In this document: positions 1 through 12,000 of the stretch, in pieces
Layout: each line of letters opens with the position of its first letter
Position numbering within the stretch: the stretch's first letter is position 1
Source: Nematopogon swammerdamellus
Lineage: Eukaryota > Arthropoda > Insecta > Lepidoptera > Adelidae
NCBI GenBank assembly: GCA_946902875.1
Contig: OX336340.1
Span: 4,981,739 to 5,045,738, forward strand
DNA: 64,000 bases
Direction: 5' to 3'
The notes under the pieces: generated by a model
The model's input: only the letters and a program-made list of their open reading frames with translations
What the model was told of the DNA's origin: nothing
Databases searched by the model: none
Made by a program: the position numbers and the translations under genes

Positions 1-3000
1 GTCTGTTGGATCCCTGAAGTATTCCACCGCACTCACTTTTACATCTGCAGAAAATTTTATTTAGCTGATTTTTTTTTAAATTTTTTTTTTATTTGAAAGT
101 GTGACATATGGCATCGGACCACCAAGGTGTCTAACGACGCCCATGGAAATTCGGTCGTATGCGGTGGTTACGAATGCCATGCCAGCCTTTATAGTATATG
201 GGGCACAAGAGACATGTTTTATGAATGTTTTTTGTATTTGCTCTATCGTAAAAGCGGTATTGCATACAAGAGTCAAACTTGGTGTGATTATACCTAGTAC
301 AAATGCTATAGTATAACAACAAAAAATAACAATAATCAGCATTATGATTGTCCGGAACTGGAGAACCTCTTTACTAGAAATACAAATAGTCATCTCCGAG
401 GCCATAGCTTGAAGCTGAATGTCACTGTCAGCTCAACAAATCCGAGACGAAACTTCCTGTCAAATAGAGCAGTGGAAATGTGGAACAAACTGCCCGAACA
501 TGTCGTACAAGCACCCACCACCAATTCCTTTAATTAAAAACAGGCTCGACAAACACCTAAAAAAACACCAAACTAAACTAACATCAAAATAACAAAGCAC
601 CAGTGAACTTAGACATGAACACATCAGCTTAGGCCGTTCGTTCATCAAATAAATAAAATAAAAAATTAAATAAAAACTGGCCAATTACCTCGTGGTACGA
701 AAACCTTAGTGCGCGAGTCCAACTCGCACTTGGCCAGTTTTTTTATTAATTAACAACATCACTAGCCAGTAGGAATGCTAAAAACAGGCAACCCAGGACA
801 TGCCAACTTGGACCCTCTATTAAAAAAGCAGACTACATATTACATTACCATTGGATCCAATCGATAATGTTGCAATTTTCTCCTTAATATAAGCCATAAG
901 CCCTTCTTTTTTCTCCTTCGCCTCCGCCGGAGCCTCAGAGTACACTCGAATCCAGTTGTACTCCACACATCTGTGCTCCAACACCAGCTTCCATTGCTGG
1001 TTCGCTGTCCCGGTTATCTGGAACACAGATGCACACTCGTACATGGTTCGGCCCATGATCCAATAATGATTTTTCAGTGTACCTTGGCGAAGCGAAAAAC
1101 TACATCATCGCTGCACGAACCCCTCATCAGTCGTCGCTTTTCGTCCAACCCCTCCCCAAACCGGTGACGTAATTTATAAATAATAATAAGTTTATAAATA
1201 AATTAAAAAATTATTCATAATAACGACAAACTGTTTGAAAGTTTTAGAAGTTATGGACAAAAAGATGGATGGACGTACAAGTCACACCATTAGATTCCGT
1301 TTTCCCCATGATCCATACCTCAAAAGGTGTGGAACCTAAAAAGAAAGTAACACTCAACATCTTGGGCGAATAATTTGTGCATTTTGGGGCTTCATTCCAG
1401 TAAAACTATTGTCAATTTACTATTGTACTTATATATAAAGATGCAGTTTGACACAACTACATGATGAAATAAATTCATATTTTTAAAACATGAGACACAA
1501 AAGGTGAGTTAATCCCATGTATTGACAAAGGCCCACGTGCTCCAAAGTCATGTTTAAATCGAAAAGCAGGCATTTAGTTAAATGGAATTTAAATCTATTC
1601 TCGACACATAATATCTGGTCTTGCACCCAGGGCCGTCTTAGGCCATGCAGGGGCCCTTGGCCATAAAACAATTTGAGGCCCCCTGTCTGACTGCTTCGTT
1701 TTAGTTCAGTCCAAGTAAGTACAGTGAGTTTAAGTAGGTAAGTGAGTCAATCAAACAATGAAATGATGCGAGTTTAGGTAGTTAGCTGACATTTTCTTTT
1801 TGAGCTGCAATTTTGCATGCATTTGGCGCGAAGGCATAGATCTAATAGGGCCTAAAAATAGCTTCTTTTCAAAATCTTTATTAAACTTATGGGAAGCAGC
1901 CACTGAATATCAATTGAAGCCTTAACCTTTTGCCGTTGGAGCGGCCGATATCGGTCGCTTTATACATTATACCTTTACGAATGGAGCGGCCGATATCGGC
2001 CGCTTTCTTTTTTTTCTTTGTTTTGTTGGGTGGCCCCAAGGAAATTATTTTATTCTTTTATCTCACTTAGCCGTGTGTATTTGAAAGTGACGAATTCAAA
2101 TAGTAGAATAAATTTCCCTTTAGGCGACAACCATTCCCCCATAGAGAAATGTCAGATTTACCGCCCTGTCAGTGTCATCAAGACAGCGGTTATAATAGGA
2201 GGGCGTTGTACGTTGCTCTTCTGTTTTCGGGTTTGCTGAGTGTTTTTTTGTGCAGATGAACCCATAAGTGATGTTTTTTTTCTTTTTCATTATATTCCGG
2301 ATGTATTGAGTGCATTTGTTTGTGCTGAGTTGATCTGAATTTTTCGTAAAAATACTAAGAAAATGCCTCCTTTTCGGTACCAATTTCGGCTGTTTTTAGA
2401 GGCTTGTTTCTCGATATAAATCCGTTTTCTGGATAAAGTGAGGTGATAGAAGTGTTATTTAGTTCCTGTAGTTGAAATAATATATGCCGTATAGTGTTTG
2501 TATACAGTACATTTACGAGAAACAAGCAATTTTTGTGACCTAGTTTTCTCCATACAAACAATACAAACCATACAAATTTCCACATACAAATTTTATTGTG
2601 AACGACACGGGGGGCTGCTGATACACAAGAAAGGTATGATTAGGTCCGTTATTTATTAGTGTTTATAATAAAAATACTATATGACCGATTGGTGGTCTAA
2701 TAAATTTATAAAAAAAAAAAAACCTGAGAGAGGTCGCGATTTTCACATAGAACAACTTTACAAAATAATTTTGTCACCTAGAATACGTAATGTAAATAAA
2801 AAAATGCCATTTATAGCTAGAATATTTATCTGTAAATACAATCCATATGTTAGTTCATGAAGTTTTATGGAAAAATCTTCCAAAATGATTTTTTTTCGAG
2901 AGTAATGCGCCGGCGCCGATCGCGGCGCGCCACCTGGTGTAGCAGAAGGATTGTTTTGGTTAATGCTTCCAGAGGCAAAGGGTATTGTATGGTTTAATTG

Positions 3001-6000
3001 TAATTAATTTATTTCTATCGAGTATCAGAGAATTTTCTGGCGTCTGAGCTGCCATATATAAATTTTTTTTCTAAATACAGCTTTGAGACAGCTGATACTA
3101 CATATACTCGATTCTCTTAATTACTATAGAACTAAGCGATCGCTGGTAATGTAGTTTTTTAAGAGTTGGCGCGTCCTATGATAACTAATGCGAGCGGCGA
3201 AAAATGTTCATCAACATCAAGGGGGCCCCGGGGGCCCCCTTGATGTCGGGGGCCCTGGGCCCGTGCCCCGTGAGCCCTTATGGTAAAGACGCTATTGCTT
3301 GCGCCACAACATATTAGTACCTACTTATTTAGCTAAACTTTCTTTGTTTGAGAACTCAATGAGCAACACCAATCCATCGATTGATAGCTCCAACTTTCTC
3401 TATCAAAACGTATTTAAGAATGAGCTAGCAATATGCAAGTATATCATGCGCTGACAATCCTCCTGTAATACTTTTTTTAAACTGTCACATATCCGAATGT
3501 CATATGACAGGAACAAACCACAGAGGATCGAACTGCGCGCCCCATTGTGATACAAACCACAAAATTACTAGGTATCCCATATTTGTTTCTAAAGGTGCGA
3601 GCGGAGCGACTGCCGCGAGTCAGCGCTCGAGTTTCATAAATCTCATTTAGCTTTAAATCTGTTTAAACCTTTAAAATTTGTGTTTAGTGTTGATGCAGGG
3701 ACTTATTTTCTTAATATTTTCTTAATATATTATGTTATATAAGTCTCGATTAGCGAGTTAAACTGATTTGAATTCCTAAATTCGTGTTGGTGCAAGTGGG
3801 CCTAAATAGCACTCTAAATTTCTGATCGAAAAATCTAATTGAATATCACTTACCAGCAGAACCAGAAGGTCCAACGAATCGTCCACACACATCTGAATAT
3901 CTGCAATTTCACCGTGGACCTTCGTTTCACCGACTGTCGTCTTTGAGTCCAGAGAATAGAACAGAATTATCCCACACTGAAATGAAAGATATTCAAATAG
4001 AGAGTATTGCTTCGTAGAAGATTTCCTTTTAGCAGCGTTCCAAATTGTGCTTTCCTTCTCTGGATTGAGGGATCAAATATGGACGAAAATTCCTTAAGAC
4101 CTGTAGGTAATTTCCTTGTATGGATTGACGGATCAAATATGGACGAAAATTCCTTAGACCTGTGGGTAACTTCCTTCTATGGATTGACGTATCAAATATG
4201 GACGAAAATTCCTTAGACCTGTGGGTAATTTCCTTCTGTGGATTGACGGATCAAATATGGACGAAAATTCCTTAGACCTGTGAGTAACTTCTTTCTATGG
4301 ATTGACGGATCAAATATGGACGAAAATTCCTTAGACCTGTGGGTAATTTCCTTCTGTGGATTGACCGATCAAATATGGACGAAAATTCCTTAAGACCACG
4401 CATTATCCAAATGAAAAATACACCACACATGCTGTATTCCGACCAAAGGGTGTAAGCAGGGTAATCGGTGTTGTGCTGCAAGAACTTGGACAAACAGCCG
4501 CATAAAACTGACAAATTTAATAGCAAAATATTAACCTTTTGCCGTTGGAGCGGCCGATATCGGTCGCTTTATACATTATACCTTTACGAATGGAGCGGCC
4601 GATATCGGCCGCTTTCTTTTTTTTCTTTGTTTTGTTGGGTGGCCCCAACGAAACTATTTTATTCTTTTATCTCACTTAGCCGTGTGTATTTGAAAGTGAC
4701 GAATTCAAATAGTAGAATAAATTTCCCTTTAGGCGACAACCATTCCCCCATAGAGAAATGTCAGATTTACCGCCCTGTCAGTGTCATCAAGACAGCGGTT
4801 ATAATAGGAGGGCGTTGTACGTTGCTCTTCTGTTTTCGGGTTTGCTGAGTGTTTTTTTGTGCAGATGAACCCATAAGTGATGTTTTTTCTCTTTTTCATT
4901 ATATTCCGGATGTATTGAGTGCATTTGTTTGTGCTGAGTTGATCTGAATTTTTCGTAAAAATACTAAGAAAATGCCTCCTTTTCGGTACCAATTTCGGCT
5001 GTTCTTAGAGTCTTGTTTCTCGATATAAATCCGTTTTCTGGATAAAGTGAGGTGATAGAAGTGTTATTTAGTTCCTGTAGTTGAAATAATATATGCCGTA
5101 TAGTGTTTGTATACAGTACATTTACGAGAAATAAGCAATTTTTGTGACCTAGTTTTCTCCATACAAACAATACAAACCATACAAGTTTCCAATACAAATT
5201 TTATTGTGAACGACACGGGGGGCTGCTGATACACAAGAAAGGTATGATTACGTCCGTTATTTATTAGTGTTTATAATAAAAATACTATATGACCGATTGG
5301 CGGCCTAATAAATTTATAAAAAAAAAAAAAACCTGAGAGAGGTCGCGATTTTCACATAGAACAACTTTACAAAATAATTTTGTCACCTCAACTCAAACTC
5401 AAACTCAAATTTCATTTATTAATTTTCACACTTTTACACAACAACAGATTGTCCCTATTTCATACATAACAGACTTTGCAATAATTGTTCTGTGTTGTGT
5501 GCAAACACCATCTCCCAAACTGGCCTAACCGGCTGTATCATGAGAGACGGTGGGTGCATACAATACCCATATTACAGTGTTATATATATAACACTTTGTG
5601 TAACACCACATGTAACACCTTAGAACGTGAGAGAATTATTAAATATTAGAGAAATTTTGCGGGTATCTAAAAAAAAATAAATATAAATCAGAAAACCAAA
5701 ATAGTTTACCACCTAATAAGGAGTGTAAATGTGCTTGATTGAGTTCTGAGTGCGATTGTGTCTCTGTGAGTGTGTGTGTGTGTGTGTGTGTGAAATTTAG
5801 TTAAATTGACTGCAGTCAAAGAATGTACATATGACTCGCAGATAGGCAGGCACGACTCTCCTAAGTTTTAATAAAACTTTGACCCTTTAATAATTTTGTT
5901 AAGAAGTGACACGTTGGGTAAGTTTATTAGTTAATCATTTAGTTTCATATCGTCCTACCGCATTATCGTAAGCATGCTTTCTACTTCTTCGTATTCCATC

Positions 6001-9000
6001 GCAAGTAGTCGTGACTTTATTACTTTCTTGCATGTAGGTAAACTTAGTTTTCTTATGTTTCTAATCCTATCTACTTTATTGTAGAGGAACGGGCCGAGGA
6101 ACCATCTATACCGTTGCGCCATTCCCGTTCGGACACAAGGCACTGCTAATAGATGTGCGAACCGGGTACGATGTGCACCTCTCCCCGGCGGCGCATCAAA
6201 TTTATCCATTCTATGACTCCTAATTATAATTTTTTCAATGAAAAGTTTCCTCACGCTCAATACACCTATCTCATTCAGCATAGTATGTGTGGGGTATCTA
6301 TAGGGTTTCTTCATCATAACACGAAGAACAACCCTTTGCGCTCTTTCTACTCTAATCAAGTGTGATTTTGCAGCACCACCCCAAGCCGTGATGCAATAAG
6401 TTAAACGTGATTGACATAATGCGAAATAAATAGTACGAAGAAGATTATTATCAGCAATGTTGCGTAGTCGTTTAAAAACATATATTAGACTTCGCGTTCT
6501 ACTGGCCAAACACGCGATGTGCGTATCCCAACACAAGTTTTCGTCTAGGTTAATGCCCAAGTAGCGGATGCATTTTACACGTTCTATTTGCTCACAGTTA
6601 CAACTTTGAATATTGTGGCATGAATGTAACTGTAGCGTGCGGTGTGCTCCTGGCGAAGTAGAGCTGTTGATGCAGAAAGCGAGGTATTTAGTTTTTTTTA
6701 CATTCAGAGTAAGTAAGTTAGCGTCTAACCATAACTTTAACGACCTTAATCCACTCTCAGCCAGTTTGAATACCTTTTCCCATGTTTTTTCCGAAAAGAT
6801 TAGGGCTGTATCATCAGCAAATGTAAATATTTTACAGCCATCTAATTTTTTATTACATAAATCATTTATGTAGATTATGAAAAGTATAGGTCCTAGCACA
6901 CTACCCTGGGGCACACCAAACCCCATACCCACCTCGTCACTAACCACATCTCCTATCCTGACACACTGTTTTCTGTCCAAGAGGTAACTAGTGAACCAGG
7001 AAAGCGGCACTCCCCTGATACCTAGCCCTTCCATTTTTTTAAGAAGAATTTTTGGTGACACGGTATCAAACGCCTTTTCTAAATCTAGAAATAAGCCAAC
7101 ACATCGTTCCCCTCTGTCCAACATCCTGGAGATATGGTCAGTTAAATCCCCAACAGCATCTTCGGTGCTCTTGCCATTTTGAAATCCGTATTGGTTTTGA
7201 CTGATTAATACATATTTATCCATATATTTCGTGATACGGGCTTTGACTAACTTTTCCAGGATCTTAGACAGGATAGGAAGTAATGAGATTGGTCTGTAAT
7301 TTGTAACAAGCCGTTTGTCTCCACTTTTGTGTATTGGGCTAATGATTCCCTTCTTAAAAGCAGTTGGAAAGGTTCCTGTAGACATACTTAAATTCATAAT
7401 AAAAGTAAGTGGTACTGTGATTAGATCCACTGTTTTTTTAAGTAACAGAGCACTGATGTTATCCCACCCGCCAGCGCTCGCGGAATTTAAGTTGCTTATA
7501 ATACTCTTTATTTCGCTGGGATCCGTAGGCTTCATAAAAAAAGTATTTGGTGAGCGAGACTGCTCCATTTCCACCTCTTTCGCTAGAATTTCTTCAGTCT
7601 TATCCAATGATTTTAGTATACGCCTCGCTCGAGAACCACCAACATCCTCAAAGAAGTAATTAACGTCATTAACTGTAAGGTTGTCGTTTTTAATAAGGTC
7701 TAAAGGCGGATGATTTTGCTTGATGGGGAAGTCCGCAGCTTCCTTTATTATCTCCCAGGTCTTTTTTGAATTGTTAATATTCATGTATAGGTCTTTTCGC
7801 ATATATAGTTCCTTTGCCTTCGCAGTAGCACGATCACATGTGTTTCTGTAACATTTATATTTTTTTTGTAGGTCTAAATCGTTTGCATTCTTTTTAGCTT
7901 GTTTATGTAACATGTCACGTTTTTTAAGACATTTAATCAAACCCGGGGTGATCCAACGTTTAATGTTCCTCCGAGATCTCGGTAAATTGCGTATTTCCGT
8001 ATGTGTATGTATTAAATCTTGTAATATATCTATAAAGGCAAATGCTGCCGAATTCACGCATTTGCATTTGAGAATTTCTCCCCAGTCGTATTTATCTAAG
8101 GATTTCGCTATGGCTGTATTGTTGACTATTTTTAACCTACGTTTTATGGTTTTCTGTGAGTCTTTAAGATTGCCTATGCATGCCAAAATAGGATAATGAT
8201 CTGTTATTGCAGTTTGGCAAACCGCAGTTTCTATTGTAAGCTTGCTACGAATCATTAAATGGTCCAGACATGCTGATTGTCTAGTTGGATTTAACATAGC
8301 TGGAATTAAACCATGTTCAGCCATAAGACACAAATAACTTTCGGCTCTTTGATCAGAAGAATCCTCGCATATATTAATATTAATGTCACCACTTAGAATA
8401 AGTTGCTGGAAGCTGTTCATATTAGATAATAACTTATGGAGCGAATTAAGGAAGTTAACTATTACACTAAAACTTGGGGACCTGTAAATGGCCAGGATGG
8501 CAGTCTTGTCAGTAAACTCGATTTGTAGGCAGTTGGCATCTAGACATTCCGGTTCAGTGACAATAACTGAATGTTTAGTGTTTATATAAACAATGACACC
8601 ATCACATTTATTATAATGCTTCGTAGTATGGAATGAAAAATATCCATCTAAAAATTTTGGAAGATATGATGCTGTGTTTATCCAGCATTCAGTCAGGATT
8701 ATTACATCAAATTCCATATTTATTCTATTCAGTAGGACTAATAGGTGCTCAAAATTATGATTAATGCTTCTAATGTTTACTGTAAGTGTTTTATACTGCG
8801 CGAGCATGTTTAGTTTACACCTGCAATCCTCAGGTTCCTCTATCATTAGTGTTTTAATGACATTGAGTTCCTCAATATCGTGTTCTATCTCTTCGTCAAG
8901 TTCGCCTTTTACTGGTGAAAATAGGTGTAATGAACAATGTTGGCGTGTGTGTGTGTTTTAGAGAGGTTGCAGGTGCTTGTAGCGTTATACTAGATGCTCG

Positions 9001-12000
9001 TTTTAGGTAGTGTACTTTGGTTAAAGTGAGTAATGAGTATGATTGTGATTTGACAATGGCCATGTTTTGTGTGGTTGGTAACGCCTGTACATTGATTTTC
9101 GAAGAACTTCTAAAAAATATCTTAAACTGTGATAGTATTTTAAATAATAGAGCACATAGAAGACTAAGTTCTAGGCTGTAATAATAATAACAAACGAGGG
9201 AATTTTTAGGTATTACTATTATGAACAACACGAACTTATATGTACTTAAACTAGTATCTAAATTATAAGGAATGTAACTATTTTCTGGCTTCATAATTTG
9301 ATCATGGCAGAAAATTGTATTAAATAGTGTTCTTTCAAAGAAATGACTACATAGATCACTTAATTCTAGACTGTAATAAACAAAGAGGAAATTTTTAGGT
9401 AGTGCTATAGTGAAAGACATGTATTTACCTATACTTAAACTAGTCCCTAAAGGGTAAAGAATGTAAACACATATAAGTTCCAATTTCGTAATTTGATAAC
9501 GAGAGAAAAATGTATTATAGAGTAATCTTTCAGATAAATGTGTACGTAGGGAAATTTGTTCCAAACTGTAATAGGAAACGAGAAAATTCTTAGATAGTAT
9601 TGTAGTGAAAAACCTGTACTTATATATACTTAAGCTAGTCTCTAAAGAATAAAGAATATAAACACATATATTTTCTACTTTCATAATTTGACATCGATAG
9701 AAAAGTGCATTTAACTTGTAAAATGGTAACAAACATAGTTTTGCTAGTGACCTTGCTTCGTTCTGTTCACTTCTCTGACAGCATCGTTGTGTAGCAGCGG
9801 CGAGTGCACGGAGTGCAGTGCCGGAATAGGTAACTATGCGCGGAAAGATTCCCTCGTCGGTGAACCGAAGTCGGTTAGCGGCGGGCGGCGGCGGCGGCGG
9901 ATCGACGGAGCTGATTCTCCTCCCCCCGCGCTTCAGCCGCTCGCTCCTCTTTCCCCGCGTTGATGGCTGTCTTCGGTAGAAATAAATGTTCGAAATCGTA
10001 CTCACTTTTTATTAAATGCGCGTAGTTTTCTTTGGCCTCTGACTTTTTCATATAAATTTGACCGTTTTTTGTCCAAGCAAATTTAATGTCATTTTCGTTT
10101 GCGTATTTCTTTGCGCGTGATAGTAATTGTTTACGACGGGGGGTCAGGAGCTGATTGATGAAAACTGGGTTTCCTGTGTTCGTTTCGCCTGTGATTTCGC
10201 ATGAATTCAGTCGACCCTTGGTCTTCGCACATGCCAAGAATTTAACCTTGAATTCCTCTGAAACAAATCGCACGATGATCTCCGGTTGTGGTTTTTTACC
10301 GGGCGCCCGGCGGACTGCTGCCACCTCGCTCGGAAGTACACTGGCTCCAATAAGTTTCGCCACTTGGTCGAGTATTTGGCTGTCGCTTCTGTTCTGTCCT
10401 ATTGACACTCCTTTTATTTCGACCGAGGTGGAGAGCATATCTTGTCTTAGGTCTTCGTTCTCGATTTGTAATTTGGCGAGTTGATGTGACACTTCGTCGT
10501 ACTTACTCATCTTGTTTTCAATGTTTATTATTTTGTTTTTTTGGGTTGCTAGCTCTTTCTCGATATCATGGAATTTGTCACTTAGGAAGTCTAGCGTTTC
10601 TTTCACTTCCTTCTGTGATTTTTGCATATCCATCTGGTTCCCAAGAATCTTGGCGACATCTCTCTGCAGCTTATAGATTATAGAAGCGCCTATTGGGACT
10701 GTAGGAGCGTCATCCTTCGGCACATCCTCCAGGGGTGAAGTTAGACCGGATCCCGACGTCAGCGACAGGGTAGGAATGTCAATGTTCGGTGACTGTTTGG
10801 CTTCTGACCTCTTGTCGCTGCTGCAACATGGCCCTCTGAACGCTGACCTCACCGATGCTCTCATCCTCCTGAAACCCTGTTCGGTAATACCAGCACAGTG
10901 GAAGTGATAGACCAGCTGGCAGTTTGCACAAGTCAACCCTTCTCCCGCGAAAATCTCGTTCGTACATTGACAGCATCCTGAGTCCATAATGTGGTGTTGA
11001 GGTAGGTAAGCAGGTGAAATAGTATACCTTGACGCCTTAGCGACCTAGAATACGTAATGTAAATAAAAAAATGCCATTTATAGCTAGAATATTTATCTGT
11101 AAATACAATCCATATGTTATTTCATGAAGTTTTATGGAAAAATCTTCCAAAATGATTTTTTTTCGAGAGTAATGCGCCGGCGCCGATCGCGGCGCGCCAC
11201 CTGGTGTAGCAGAAGGATTGTTTTGGTTAATGCTTCCAGAGCCAAAGGGTTAAGACTAGATCAAGCAGTAATAATAAAATAATACACTTTATGCCACTTA
11301 AAGTGTGGCAAGGGCGGGCTTATTGCCTTAGGCTATTTAATCCAGAAACCTGATGAACCAAAATTTTTACATAGAATCTGAACCATGCAGCATTATGTAT
11401 GGATGTAAATTTTTTCATCGTTTCGACCTTTTAAGTCAACGGATGTAAGCGGTTTGGGGGCCGACCAGCCTTTCCGGAAGCCAAGTGGTTGATGTTCTAT
11501 AAATTATTTTTACATCTATCACTAGGTACGTCCGTCTATCGCATCAGTCACTCATTAGACTTACCCTAAGCGCTACAATGGCAATATTCTCGGCCTCCTT
11601 AGTAAGCCACCAGGCAACCGACACCGGTTGATCGCAGACAAACGGGAGGACGGTCGCTTCGGTCAACGACCACTTGCAGTCGTATTCCGCTTTCGGCTCA
11701 AACAGCGGCATGAACGGCACGAGAGAGAGGCAGCGGTCGGAAGTGAGGAGTAGCCATGTGCCGGACGGCTCAAAACACATGCACCTTATCTGTAATGGGT
11801 TCAAAAATTTTCTTTTTTCAAAATAAAAAATTTATTAACCCCAGTTTATTTTCATGTGTTAGTACTAAAAGTGCACTCGCTTTATATTTCATCATTATAT
11901 GAAAGCAAAACCAAAAATAAAGAGAAATAAAAATATGTCATTGTCAGCCTCGATAGCTCAGTGGTGCAGACAGTCAACTGTCGCTATTTAATGTTAAGCA

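Larger units (their letters stand above)
5389..11042 (-). mobile_element. Near-complete CR1-clade non-LTR retrotransposon (5.65 kb)
   Basis: The insertion is bounded by comparison with the intact copy of its target: ACCT is present at 5385-5388 and again at 11043-11046, a short target duplication. Reading on the minus strand: about 55 nt of 5' leader, ORF1 (10987-9875), a long overlapping middle frame (10005-8896), ORF2 (8846-5955), then about 560 nt of 3' tail. The tail holds a (TG)n run near 5771 and ends in three TTTGAG repeats at 5389-5410, the short-repeat 3' end expected of CR1-type elements rather than poly(A). Both main frames are intact, so the copy looks young. It lies antisense-neutral in an intron whose host gene is also on the minus strand. 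Confidence 0.88.
4531..11253 (+). mobile_element. piggyBac-like non-autonomous element, copy 2, split by a CR1 retrotransposon
   Basis: TTAA at 4531-4534 and TTAA at 11250-11253 flank a copy of the 1922-2986 element. Its left 858 bp run to 5388 and the sequence resumes at 11043; without the insert it would be about 1.07 kb, the same as copy 1. The break falls inside GTCACCTAGAATACG of the intact copy. The right end (GCCAAAGGG-TTAA) is better preserved than in copy 1. This nesting dates the CR1 insertion as later than the piggyBac-like insertion. Confidence 0.8.

Noticed and set aside
7315..7659. 114-codon plus-strand frame
   Set aside because: Antisense shadow of the CR1 ORF2.
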